A stretch of 64,000 nt of DNA from an uncultured beta proteobacterium (lineage in GTDB: Bacteria > Pseudomonadota > Gammaproteobacteria > Burkholderiales > Burkholderiaceae_B): contig CAIJKV010000181.1 of the NCBI GenBank assembly GCA_903821335.1, positions 1 to 64,000 on the forward strand, written 5' to 3'. The first letter of the stretch is position 1. Every line of letters begins with the position of its first letter. The notes beneath the pieces were generated by a model. The model was not told the DNA's origin and ran no database searches. It saw nothing but the letters and a program-made list of their open reading frames with translations. A program made the translations under genes and the position numbers. Of the stretch, positions 30,788 to 40,181 are shown one piece after another.

Positions 30788-32100
30788 CGCCCGCAGTGCG
30801 GGCAAGTCTAGCCGTATGGATGGGCGCGACGATCCTGTTGTGGCCGGCCCTGTTCAACGGTTATCCGATTCTGTATAGCGATACCAGTGCTTTCCTGCTC
30901 CAGAGCCTCGCAGAGATGAAGGCCTGGGACAAACCACTGGTCTACGGACCCTGGCTGAGTGTCCTGCATTTGCGCGAGACACTATGGCTGCCTTGCCTGG
31001 CACAGGCAGTCATCGTGTCCTATGTTCTATGGATGATACGCAAAACCTTTGCGCGGCCGAGCGTGCTGCACCACATCGCGGTTTGCCTGGTGCTCGGTGG
31101 CCTGACCGCCACACCCTGGTTTGTCTCGCTGCTGATGCCCGACATCTTCGCGCCCCTGACCGTCCTGACACTATTTCTGCTGGCATTCTGCACCAGGTTG
31201 ACCCGTACCCACACCGTACTGCTCGTGATGATTGCGGCCCTGTCTATCGGGGTCCATCTCACGCATATCGTGATCGCGGCAGGCTGCCTGGTCGTCATCG
31301 CAGTCATGAAATCCGAACGACTCAAGCTTGCGCTGTTGCCACTGGCGATCGCGCTCGCTGCGCTCGTCGCGACAAATATCGTCTACTTCGAGAAAGTCGC
31401 GATCTCACCCTTCGGCTCTGTTTTCATGCTCGCAAGACTTGCCACTGACGGGCCCGCAGCAGAGGTACTCGCGCAGCGCTGTCCTGCGGCATCGTGGCAC
31501 ATGTGCCACTGGAAGGACACGCTACCCGACGACAGCGACGCCTTTATGTGGGCAGGCGACGGTCCGGTGTGGTCCCATCCGGGTGGACCCATCGGGCTGG
31601 CACCGGAAGCCTCGGAGATCGTCCTTGAAACCTTGCGCCACGCACCGGTCGCCGTTCTCCGGTCGGCCATTCGGAACACCTGGCGCCAGTTGTTCCTGGT
31701 TGAACTTGGTGACACCTTGCATCCAGACCACCTGCAACTGACGGTGGCCCAAACACTGGCTGACTATTTCCCAGCTGCAGAACTTGAGCAGTTCCAGAGC
31801 GCGTTGCAGGCCAACGACACGCTTGCCGCCGAGGCATCGCGACTTGCAAAAGTTCAGCTGGTAACAATGATTCTCGGCTGCCTCGCGACACTTGGCCTGC
31901 TGATACGCGCACTGATTGTCAGGGACGAACAATGCGCCGCTCTGGTCGTGATGGTCCTCGTGGGGCTTTGCATCAACGCCTTTGCGACAGGCGCGCTGTC
32001 CAAACCCCACCTGCGCTACCAGACGCGCATTGCCTGGCTGCTGGTCCTCGTGCCGCTGGTCGTGCCGCTATCCCGAAAGAAACACGACATCGGCAGCTAG
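30784..32100 (+). CDS. Polytopic membrane protein of unknown function (possible GT-C-like)
   Basis: 438 aa, many hydrophobic segments, NGYPILYSDTSAFLL near the first loop. Confidence 0.65.
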   Translation: MTPAVRASLAVWMGATILLWPALFNGYPILYSDTSAFLLQSLAEMKAWDKPLVYGPWLSVLHLRETLWLPCLAQAVIVSYVLWMIRKTFARPSVLHHIAVCLVLGGLTATPWFVSLLMPDIFAPLTVLTLFLLAFCTRLTRTHTVLLVMIAALSIGVHLTHIVIAAGCLVVIAVMKSERLKLALLPLAIALAALVATNIVYFEKVAISPFGSVFMLARLATDGPAAEVLAQRCPAASWHMCHWKDTLPDDSDAFMWAGDGPVWSHPGGPIGLAPEASEIVLETLRHAPVAVLRSAIRNTWRQLFLVELGDTLHPDHLQLTVAQTLADYFPAAELEQFQSALQANDTLAAEASRLAKVQLVTMILGCLATLGLLIRALIVRDEQCAALVVMVLVGLCINAFATGALSKPHLRYQTRIAWLLVLVPLVVPLSRKKHDIGS

Positions 32101-32945
32101 TTCCCCATGATCGCCAGCAAATCCCAGTGACCAATTTCGCATGAGGTCGCCGCCTTGCGCGCAACCAGCCAGCTATCGAGCACGTCTGTGGACACTTTAT
32201 CCGTTTGGGCGACGGCCGCCGCCGCACCCGACGACAGTGCCCTCATCAGTGCTTGCGTCGCATGTCCAAGTTTCCAGGGACTCTGGGCGAGGCTCAACTG
32301 AAAACCTCGTGCTGTCAGTGCGGTGTTCATCAACGCAATCGCAGCGGGTCCAGCCGCAGGACCGAACCCCTTGTCCGTCACCTGGTGCAGGTGAAAGGCA
32401 TCGAGCACGATCTGGTCTGCCCGATGAGGTGGCATCCAACGTTCGACACCGTCATAGGTCAACACTGTGTAGAGCGGTGCCTGCAACGCATTGCAAAACC
32501 GGGCGATCCAGTCCGGCGAAACCAGGTCGAAAAATGCGGCTGCAGTCACCAAGTCCCACGGGTCGGCAAGCACCTCTTCGATACCGGCGGCCAGGTCACG
32601 GCGTGCAAACGTAATGTCGATATATTTGCCACTTTTTTCGATTGCCAGTCCGTCACCATCGCAGGACACCACATCAGCCCAGGCGCTGAGCGTTGCGCGC
32701 GCCTGGCTTAATAGTGCTGCGTCATAGTCTACGAGCGTCCAGTGCTGACGTTGTGGCAAAAAGGCTGCCAGCGCCCGCAGGTTGGATCCCGTCCCACAAC
32801 CCAGATCCAGTATGCGCACCCGTTCGCCATTGAGACGCGAGGTGGCGCGCAGCAAGTCCGACATCTGGTCGCGCAGCACCACATTGCGCGCACGATGATC
32901 CGCCGGTTCACGCAAAGCCAGCCATTCAGCCGAAAAACCACTCAT
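32097..32945 (-). CDS. Class I SAM-dependent methyltransferase
   Basis: [22 protein letters not shown]...[14 protein letters not shown]. Confidence 0.88.
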   Translation of the reverse strand: MSGFSAEWLALREPADHRARNVVLRDQMSDLLRATSRLNGERVRILDLGCGTGSNLRALAAFLPQRQHWTLVDYDAALLSQARATLSAWADVVSCDGDGLAIEKSGKYIDITFARRDLAAGIEEVLADPWDLVTAAAFFDLVSPDWIARFCNALQAPLYTVLTYDGVERWMPPHRADQIVLDAFHLHQVTDKGFGPAAGPAAIALMNTALTARGFQLSLAQSPWKLGHATQALMRALSSGAAAAVAQTDKVSTDVLDSWLVARKAATSCEIGHWDLLAIMGN

Positions 32946-34738
32946 GTATATTTATTCCTCACGGATTGATTGTCTGGAGCCGTCACACTGTCACCCAGGA
33001 ACTGCTCTTTGGCGAGCTGAGTAAAATGGCCTCCTGCGCTGTACAACTCAGAAAAAGTGCCGGCCTCAACAATTTTTCCATTGTCAAACACCAATATCTG
33101 CTTGGCGCGGCGAATCGTCGCCAGTCGATGCGCGATGACCAGCGTCGTTCGGTTTCTTGTGACTTCATCAAGCGCCCCCAGCAGCCTGGACTCAGTACCG
33201 CCGTCGAGCGCGCTGGTCGCCTCATCCAGAATCAGGATAGGCGGATTTTTCAAAATGACTCGCGCGATCGACAGGCGCTGACGTTCGCCACCAGACAACG
33301 CGCGCCCCCGCTCGCCGATATTGGCCTCAAAGCCGTCTGGATTGCGTTCAATAAAGTCCAGCGCCTGCGCGCGCACTGCGGCGTCGCGAATCTGTTCCTC
33401 GGTGGCATTGGGATCGCCGATCCGAAGATTCTCAACAATCGAACGATTAAACAGCAACGACTCTTGGAATACCACGCCAATATTGCGGCGCAGCGCTGTC
33501 AACTGCAGGTCACGAATGTCGCGACCATCGATGGTGATGGTGCCCGACTGTGGGTCAAAGGCCCGATATAGCAACGCGAGCGCCGTGGACTTGCCCGCGC
33601 CCGAGGCACCCACCAGGGCGACTGTCTCGCCGGGACGAACCGTAAAGCTGATCCCATCCACTGCAGGATGCCCGGTGTCATAGGAAAACATGACATTGTT
33701 GAACGTGACGTCACCACGCAGCCGTCCGGGATCCTGAGCATCTGCCCGCTCGTGAATGGCAGACACCGTGTCGAAGACTTCGAAGAAATCCCGCAGCCTT
33801 GGAGCATCCATGGCCAGGCGGTTTGAAAAACTGACCGCTTGCTCAAGTCGACTGATGACGAGTCCGGCAAACACCGTAAAGGTCACAATCTCGCCTATCG
33901 AAATCAGGTCATGGACATACAACCAGATTCCCGATAAGACAATGCATAAAATCGTGAGTGTCGTGGCCGACCGCGTCAGGACTGTGACGACCGCCCACCA
34001 AGACAGCACCGGAAACTGCGCCCCGAGCAGGCGTTGACTGATCGCCCCGAGCGCCCTGACCTCATCCTCGACGCGGGCAAAACTCTGGACCAGTGCAACG
34101 TTGCCCAGAGCATCGGCCGTGTGTTCGGCCAGATCGGAATGGTGCCCCTCTACCTGAGCCTGCAGTACGTGCGTTTTACGCAACACGAAATTCGTCAGCA
34201 CGACAAAGACTACGCACAGGATGATCAACAGAATTGCCAGGCGCCAATTAATGTAGATAGCCGTCGGAATCAATACGAACAGGGCGACGAAGGCAGCAAG
34301 GTGATCTCGAAAAAAACCTAGCCAGAGGGCCCACAAGGCATCGGTTCCCTGCAGCATGATTTTCATCAAACGTCCTGAATGCATATCGGCGTGATGGGAC
34401 GCTGGAAGCTGTAGGACGTGTTCGAAATAGTTTTTCAGGACCACGTGGCGCCTGCGATGAGCCAGGCGATCCGCATGCAGCGCGATCAGGGTTGCGCAAA
34501 GAATGGTAAATAGCCCGAAACCCATCCAGGCGATCAAATAGGGCCACGCCCGCGCCCAGATCGCGGAGCGGTCGTGAGCGGCGGCTCCGGTCAGCGTGTC
34601 GATAATCAGTCCGAACAGCACTGGCTCTGCAAACTGCGCCATCACCAGCGCCACGTTGCCCAGGGCAAGCAACCACGCCAGCCGCGCATCAGACCCCAAC
34701 TGTTGCAGCACCCTTCCATAGAGGCGAAAAAAACTCAT
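32942..34738 (-). CDS. ABC transporter permease/ATP-binding fusion, beta-glucan exporter (NdvA/ChvA)-like
   Basis: [13 protein letters not shown]...[67 protein letters not shown]. Confidence 0.85.
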   Translation of the reverse strand: MSFFRLYGRVLQQLGSDARLAWLLALGNVALVMAQFAEPVLFGLIIDTLTGAAAHDRSAIWARAWPYLIAWMGFGLFTILCATLIALHADRLAHRRRHVVLKNYFEHVLQLPASHHADMHSGRLMKIMLQGTDALWALWLGFFRDHLAAFVALFVLIPTAIYINWRLAILLIILCVVFVVLTNFVLRKTHVLQAQVEGHHSDLAEHTADALGNVALVQSFARVEDEVRALGAISQRLLGAQFPVLSWWAVVTVLTRSATTLTILCIVLSGIWLYVHDLISIGEIVTFTVFAGLVISRLEQAVSFSNRLAMDAPRLRDFFEVFDTVSAIHERADAQDPGRLRGDVTFNNVMFSYDTGHPAVDGISFTVRPGETVALVGASGAGKSTALALLYRAFDPQSGTITIDGRDIRDLQLTALRRNIGVVFQESLLFNRSIVENLRIGDPNATEEQIRDAAVRAQALDFIERNPDGFEANIGERGRALSGGERQRLSIARVILKNPPILILDEATSALDGGTESRLLGALDEVTRNRTTLVIAHRLATIRRAKQILVFDNGKIVEAGTFSELYSAGGHFTQLAKEQFLGDSVTAPDNQSVRNKYT

Positions 34739-34768
34739 GCGGCGCAGCCTTCGATGCAGTGCATCATG

Positions 34769-36520
34769 TCAGCGCTCACGCTGTCGCGCGAACGACGCAC
34801 GCATCGCGAATACCGGGAGCTGCAACGCGCGCAACTCGGCGGGCGGGGTGATTTCTTCGGGCAGGCTTGCGATATGTGCACGAATAAAGAACCGTGCTAC
34901 CGAGGGCCACGAGGTCACGACTGCAAGCGGGACCGCCATCACGAACCCCCCCAGGAAAAATATCGCGTATGGAATGACCAGCGGTGCGCGAACAGCCAGC
35001 GAACCCAGCAAGACAGTCCCAAGCAGCAAGTGCGGCCAAAAGACTCCAAGCGCCTGTCCCCACCCAACCGTGTGATCATCCCGTGTCTGGCTTGACCATC
35101 CTTGAGTGCGACCGAAAAGCAACTGCGACAAAAAAATGGCTTGTGACAGCCACATGATCGGACAGATCAGAATTGAGAAAACAGTCTCGATAAAAAAGCT
35201 CAGCGAAAAAAGTGCTCCGCCACCGAATTGACGACGTTGCACGGGCCGCACCAACACGTCGACTGCACTTGCAATCTTGGGAAGGAACATCATCACCAGT
35301 ACTACGACAACAAGCACACGACCCCAAACCGGGTCGATCACGTGCGCCTCCTGCGGCGCTAGCACAACCATCGCAGTCCCAAGCACCAGCATGCCAACCC
35401 AGGCAGGCGAACCAATGAACATCATGATTGCCAATAATAATTGCACGCGACTCGTGGGCTTGAGCCCTGGCATGCCCAATAACCGCAGGTACTGCATGTT
35501 GCCCTCGCACCAGCGCAAGTCACGCCTGACGAAATCAAGCATCGTGGGCGGGTTTTCTTCCCAGCTCTGGTCTTCGCGTGGCAACACCCTGACCTCGTAG
35601 CCACCGCGGCGCATCAATACAGCTTCGACCTGGTCATGGCTGAGAATGTGCAAGTTAGACGAACCGTCCGCAGACAAGGTGGGCAACTCGCAGTGCTGCA
35701 TAAATGCGTCAAGCCTTAAGACCGCATTGTGGCCCCAGTACGGGCCGCAATCACCCTGCCACCAGGCACTGCCCATCGTGTAGGAACGCATCCCCAGGCG
35801 CATGCCAAACTGGAAGATACGCGCGAACGCGCTCGTCGAGGGCATGGCCACCACCAGTCCCTGCAGAATGCCAATCGACGGATTGCCCTGCATGATGCGA
35901 ATCAGGCGCAACATGGCTGGCGGGGTCATGAAACTATCTGCATCCAGCACAATTGCAAAATCATGCAGGTCACCCCACTGCCTGCAGAAGTCCTCGATGT
36001 TTCCGGCCTTGTAGCCGGCGTTCGCAGTGCGACAACGATAAGTCAGTGCCAGGCGCTGCTCCCAGCGCGACGCCAACTCGGCAAAACAGACCTGCTCCTC
36101 GGTCGCAATCCTGGCGTCATTTGTATCGCTGAGAACATAGACATGGAACCTGTCGGCTGCGCCCGTTTGCGCAAGTCCCGACAGCGTTAATTCAAGATTG
36201 CGTAATATTCTGCGCGGAGACTCGTTTCGGATACACAGCAAAATCGCGGTTGAAGCGGTGATCGGGGCGTCTGGCGCGACGCCACACGCCTGCGGCAGGA
36301 CCACCCCCACCGGATCGGCGGAAAAACTCATGATCAGGAAACCAATCGTGGCGTTCCAGAAGCCGACCACCAACCATGGCAAGGTGATACCAAAGAGCAC
36401 CAGCATCACCACATCGACGGCATCCAGGCCGTCGACATCGAGCGCACGAACCATCATCGCCAGCATGCCGGCTATTGTCACCAGGACAAGCGTCGCGAAA
36501 AATAGTCTGTGGCGGGTCAT
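34769..36520 (-). CDS. Glucans biosynthesis glucosyltransferase (OpgH/MdoH-like)
   Basis: YKAGNIEDFCRQWG...FAIVLDADSFM...GDCGPYWGHNAVLRLDAF...HDQVEAVLMRRGGYEVRVLPREDQSWEENPPTMLDFVRRDLRWCEGNMQYL. Confidence 0.88.
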   Translation of the reverse strand: MTRHRLFFATLVLVTIAGMLAMMVRALDVDGLDAVDVVMLVLFGITLPWLVVGFWNATIGFLIMSFSADPVGVVLPQACGVAPDAPITASTAILLCIRNESPRRILRNLELTLSGLAQTGAADRFHVYVLSDTNDARIATEEQVCFAELASRWEQRLALTYRCRTANAGYKAGNIEDFCRQWGDLHDFAIVLDADSFMTPPAMLRLIRIMQGNPSIGILQGLVVAMPSTSAFARIFQFGMRLGMRSYTMGSAWWQGDCGPYWGHNAVLRLDAFMQHCELPTLSADGSSNLHILSHDQVEAVLMRRGGYEVRVLPREDQSWEENPPTMLDFVRRDLRWCEGNMQYLRLLGMPGLKPTSRVQLLLAIMMFIGSPAWVGMLVLGTAMVVLAPQEAHVIDPVWGRVLVVVVLVMMFLPKIASAVDVLVRPVQRRQFGGGALFSLSFFIETVFSILICPIMWLSQAIFLSQLLFGRTQGWSSQTRDDHTVGWGQALGVFWPHLLLGTVLLGSLAVRAPLVIPYAIFFLGGFVMAVPLAVVTSWPSVARFFIRAHIASLPEEITPPAELRALQLPVFAMRASFARQRER

Positions 36521-36649
36521 CGTTTGAGACTTGGGAAGGGAACGATCGATTTCCAGGAAGCTGACCTTTCTGTCACTTATAATTCACGCTCGGTGCGAGC
36601 AGTATATGACACCAATATCTGCCCGATAAACCCACGTCAGGAATCGACC

Positions 36650-37660
36650 GTGACAACTAGCCAGACCCATGACCTGGCGCGTGCACTCTGGTACACAGCG
36701 TGCGGCCAGGCAGAGATCCGCCAGGAAACACTCGAGTCCCCCGCAGCAGATGAACTTCGTGTGCGTGCGGTCTTCGGTGCACTCAGCCGAGGCACGGAAT
36801 CACTCATTTTTTCGGACCGCGTGCCACCCCAGGAATTTGACCGGATGCGCGCGCCCTTCATGGGCGGTGCATTCCCCTTCCCCGTCAAATATGGCTACGC
36901 GACCGTCGGGCGCATTCAAGCAGGGCCCGAGGCTTTGCTGGGCCGCATGGTGTTCACCCTCTATCCTCACCAGACCTTATTCAATATCAAAGCAGCTTCT
37001 GTCGTCCTGGTGCCCGAGGGTATTCCTCCCGCGCGGGCGGTGCTCGCGGCCAACATGGAGACCGCGCTCAATGCTGTCTGGAACGCGGCACCCGGCCCTG
37101 CCGACCGCATCGCCATTGTTGGCGGAGGTGTCGTAGGGCTGCTGGTCGCATTTCTTTGTGGACAACTGCCCGGGGCGCAGGTCACGCTCGTTGACATCAA
37201 TCCGGCACGAGCCGCTATTGCCCAGGCACTGGGTGTGGCTTTTGCCACGCCAGATCAGGCACCGCATGAATGCGACATTGTGGTGCATGCAAGTGGCGCG
37301 GCTGCCGGCCTCGATACCGCCATCGCACTCGCTGGGGACGAGGCGACAATTCTTGAGTTGAGCTGGTACGGTGCCGGCAAAGTTGCCGTACCACTAGGCG
37401 GCGCTTTTCACAGCCGCGAGTTGCGACTGATCTCGAGCCAGGTCGGTCATGTCGCGCGCTCGCACCGGCCGCGCTGGACCCACGCACGGCGACTGTCAGC
37501 CGCCATTGGCCTGCTGGCCGACCCGCGCCTGGATGCCCTGCTGGCTCCAGCCGTCGCGTTCAACGATTTGCCAGCGCGCCTTCCCGCCATTCTAAATTCG
37601 TCAAGCGGCATACTGTGCCAGCTGATCGACTATTCATTCGCTGGCGCATCAACTTATTGA
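36650..37660 (+). CDS. MDR-superfamily (zinc-type alcohol-dehydrogenase-like) oxidoreductase lacking the usual zinc motif
   Basis: GTG start; FGALSRGTESLIF, VKYGYATVG, IAIVGGGVVGLLVAFLCGQLPGAQVTLVDINPAR Rossmann fold. Confidence 0.8.
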   Translation: MTTSQTHDLARALWYTACGQAEIRQETLESPAADELRVRAVFGALSRGTESLIFSDRVPPQEFDRMRAPFMGGAFPFPVKYGYATVGRIQAGPEALLGRMVFTLYPHQTLFNIKAASVVLVPEGIPPARAVLAANMETALNAVWNAAPGPADRIAIVGGGVVGLLVAFLCGQLPGAQVTLVDINPARAAIAQALGVAFATPDQAPHECDIVVHASGAAAGLDTAIALAGDEATILELSWYGAGKVAVPLGGAFHSRELRLISSQVGHVARSHRPRWTHARRLSAAIGLLADPRLDALLAPAVAFNDLPARLPAILNSSSGILCQLIDYSFAGASTY

Positions 37661-37703
37661 CGCAGCGACCGATTACCGCACACACCAGTCCCAGGGAGTT
37701 TCA

Positions 37704-38105
37704 ATGTTTACTGTCGAAGTCCGCGATCACATCATGATTGCCCACTCTTTTCGCGGGGCAGTGTTCGGCCCGGCCCAGGCCCTGCATGGCGCCACCTTTG
37801 TCGTCGACGCCGCGTTCATGTCCGAACAACTCGACAGCAACGGCATCGTGATTGATATCGGGTGCGCGCTCGATATCCTGAAAGCCACGCTGGCACCCCT
37901 GAACTATTGCAACCTTGATGAACTCCCCCAATTCAAGGGCGTCAATACCACGACGGAATTTTTGACCAAGTACATTTTTGATTGCCTGGCCGACGCGGCG
38001 CGCAAGGATCAACTCGGTCGTAATGGCCGCGAACTGAGCGCCATACGCGTGACACTTGGTGAATCACACATCGCACGCGCCTGGTACGAAGCAGCGATAT
38101 GGTGA
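37704..38105 (+). CDS. Divergent 6-pyruvoyl-tetrahydropterin synthase / QueD-family protein
   Basis: HIMIAHSFRGAVFGPAQALHGATFVVDAAF...GIVIDIGCALDILK...NTTTEFLTKYIFDCL...VTLGESHIARAWYEA; overall PTPS layout with substituted catalytic motifs. Confidence 0.78.
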   Translation: MFTVEVRDHIMIAHSFRGAVFGPAQALHGATFVVDAAFMSEQLDSNGIVIDIGCALDILKATLAPLNYCNLDELPQFKGVNTTTEFLTKYIFDCLADAARKDQLGRNGRELSAIRVTLGESHIARAWYEAAIW

Positions 38106-39163
38106 AACAGGTCACGTTCGTCGTCCCGGGCGACCTTGCCACACTGACAGGTGGCTATGGCTATGACCGCAGCATTATCGCGGGTCTAGAGCACCTGGGC
38201 TGGCAAGTCGATCTCGTCAACCCAGGAGACGGCTTTCCCTGGCCAAGCACCGACACCCTTCGCGACGCGCATGCAAGCCTGCTGGCGATGGCGCCAGGAT
38301 GTCCCGTCATCATGGACGGACTCGCGCTGGGCGTCATGCCCGAGTCGGCTGCTCAACTCAAGTGCGACCACCCACTGATCGCGCTGGTCCATCACCCTCT
38401 GGCGATGGAGTCCGGACTGACCGGCGAGCAATCGCGCGCGCTTCATGCCAGCGAGCATCGTGCCCTCGAACAGGCTGACCATATCGTCGTCACCAGCCCT
38501 GCCACGGCACAGTGCCTGCGCGCGGACTTTGGTGTGGCGCCCGACCGTCTCACGGTAATTTGCCCTGGAACCCAGCCAGCACGTGCATCGACCGGGTCGA
38601 CGGATGGTGTGGTACGACTGGTATCGGTCGGCTCTATCGTGCCACGCAAGGGGTTTGATGTGCTGATCGCGGCCCTGGCAACCATGGTCGACTTACCCTG
38701 GATACTCGCTATTGCTGGGGATGAAACCCGTGACCCCGTCACTGCGCGGCAACTGCAGGCTGACATCGACCGCTTTCACCTGCGCAGCAAGATCAACCTG
38801 TGCGGCAGCTTGCAACCCGACAAACTCGAGGACCTCTACGCGGGTGCCGATGTCTTCGTGCTGGCCTCGCGCTATGAAGGCTACGGGATGGCGTTTGCCG
38901 AGGCGATCGCCCATGGCCTGCCTGTGATCGGCACAACGGGCGGAGCCATTCCGGACACGGTTCCGCCACAAGCCGGGTTGCTCGCTGAACCGGGTGACAT
39001 TGTGACGCTGGCCCAGGCGCTCAGGCATCTCATTGAAAATCCGATGCAGCGACAACGCCTGGCAACCGGCGCACGCGAGGTCGCGCGCACCTTGCCGACC
39101 TGGACTGGCGCCGCAAATTTATTTGCCGCAGTTGTTCAAAAAACAACGGATAGCCGCGCATGA
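38099..39163 (+). CDS. GT4-family glycosyltransferase, translationally coupled to the PTPS-like gene
   Basis: LVSVGSIVPRKGFDVLIAAL...FVLASRYEGYGMAFAEAIAHGLPVIGTTGGAIPD; ATG overlaps the upstream TGA. Confidence 0.88.
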   Translation: MVKQVTFVVPGDLATLTGGYGYDRSIIAGLEHLGWQVDLVNPGDGFPWPSTDTLRDAHASLLAMAPGCPVIMDGLALGVMPESAAQLKCDHPLIALVHHPLAMESGLTGEQSRALHASEHRALEQADHIVVTSPATAQCLRADFGVAPDRLTVICPGTQPARASTGSTDGVVRLVSVGSIVPRKGFDVLIAALATMVDLPWILAIAGDETRDPVTARQLQADIDRFHLRSKINLCGSLQPDKLEDLYAGADVFVLASRYEGYGMAFAEAIAHGLPVIGTTGGAIPDTVPPQAGLLAEPGDIVTLAQALRHLIENPMQRQRLATGAREVARTLPTWTGAANLFAAVVQKTTDSRA

Positions 39164-39199
39164 GACTGACAGTCTGACCGACCTGCGCGGCCACGCACG

Positions 39200-40024
39200 C
39201 TAGAGATCAACGGGGATACGAATCGCAGACAAGTCGCAATCGAAGAGCACATCGCCTTCAAGCAAATGTGTATGGACACAGGGCCGAATTGCCTCGTCCA
39301 GTCGGTCAATCGCTGGCAGCTCAAAACCGGCACGGCCCGAACCGAGGATGACGGGTGCCACAATGACATGGATACGATCCAGGCACCCCGCGCGCATAAA
39401 TCTCGACACCGTTTCTGCGCCGCCCTCGATCAGTATCCGTTTCATGCCACGGCTCGACAGTGCCGACAAAATATCGGCAGGGGCGATATGTCCGTTAAGG
39501 GTGGGCAGCACGACAACCTCGACACCCGTTGGCACAGTGCATCGGGTTCCGGGTGTCGTGATGACGATACGCCGCACCCCATCATCGAGAAAAACCTTAG
39601 CGTCGACCGACAGCCTTCCGCGCGGATCGATCACCACGCGTGCCGGGTGGGATCCGGCGACCAGTCGTACCGTCAGCAACGGATCATCAGCCAACGCAGT
39701 CCCTACGCCAACGACGACCGCGTCCACCAGAGCACGCAACCGATGCAAATGTGCGAGTCCGGCTGGACCGTTGATATATTTTGAATGCCCTGTCGGCGTG
39801 GCGATACGCCCATCCAGGGACTGGCCCAATTGCCCCACCACCACCATTGCGTCCTTGCCTGCCGAACGCAATGGCCCGAAAACACCACTCCATTCGTGGG
39901 GTAATGGCAACGATTCCTGATCAAAAGCCCGTAGAAATTCCGTCCAACCGTCATCGGGAGTCGGACCGCTGAGAGTCTCGCCCATCATGGAAGCGTCAGG
40001 CAAAATATCTGGCTTGATGAGCAT
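39200..40024 (-). CDS. RibD C-terminal (pyrimidine reductase / DHFR-fold) protein without a deaminase domain
   Basis: GQLGQSLDGRIATPTGHSKYI...LRALVDAVVVGVGTALADDPLLTVR...RILIEGGAETVSRFMRAGCLDRIHVIVAPVILGSGRAGF; no HAE/PCxxxG deaminase motifs. Confidence 0.87.
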   Translation of the reverse strand: MLIKPDILPDASMMGETLSGPTPDDGWTEFLRAFDQESLPLPHEWSGVFGPLRSAGKDAMVVVGQLGQSLDGRIATPTGHSKYINGPAGLAHLHRLRALVDAVVVGVGTALADDPLLTVRLVAGSHPARVVIDPRGRLSVDAKVFLDDGVRRIVITTPGTRCTVPTGVEVVVLPTLNGHIAPADILSALSSRGMKRILIEGGAETVSRFMRAGCLDRIHVIVAPVILGSGRAGFELPAIDRLDEAIRPCVHTHLLEGDVLFDCDLSAIRIPVDL

Positions 40025-40091
40025 GGCTGAATTTTTTCAGGGAAAATGTAGGGTTATTGAACAATCGCTTCTGAACTTTGTTACATAATAT

Positions 40092-40120
40092 ACATGTTGC
40101 ACTGCAGTGTGGCTGCATGT
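40092..40120. promoter_or_regulatory. Nested dyad ACATG-N3-CACTGCAGTG-N6-CATGT, candidate operator
   Basis: Perfect 10-bp palindrome at 40100-40109 flanked by ACATG/CATGT arms, between divergent RibD_C-like and RibA-like genes. Confidence 0.45.
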
Positions 40121-40181
40121 TTTGATACTACCGTATGCAGCGCACGTCGACCTTATTCAACTTTTTTAAAGCATTTATCAA

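Noticed and set aside
36650-37660. Ordinary zinc alcohol dehydrogenase
   Set aside because: The GHE zinc motif is absent (KYGYATVG), so only the MDR fold is claimed.
40025-40181. FMN riboswitch upstream of the RibA-like gene
   Set aside because: No RFN-element consensus was visible in the intergenic region; only a DNA-type dyad was found.
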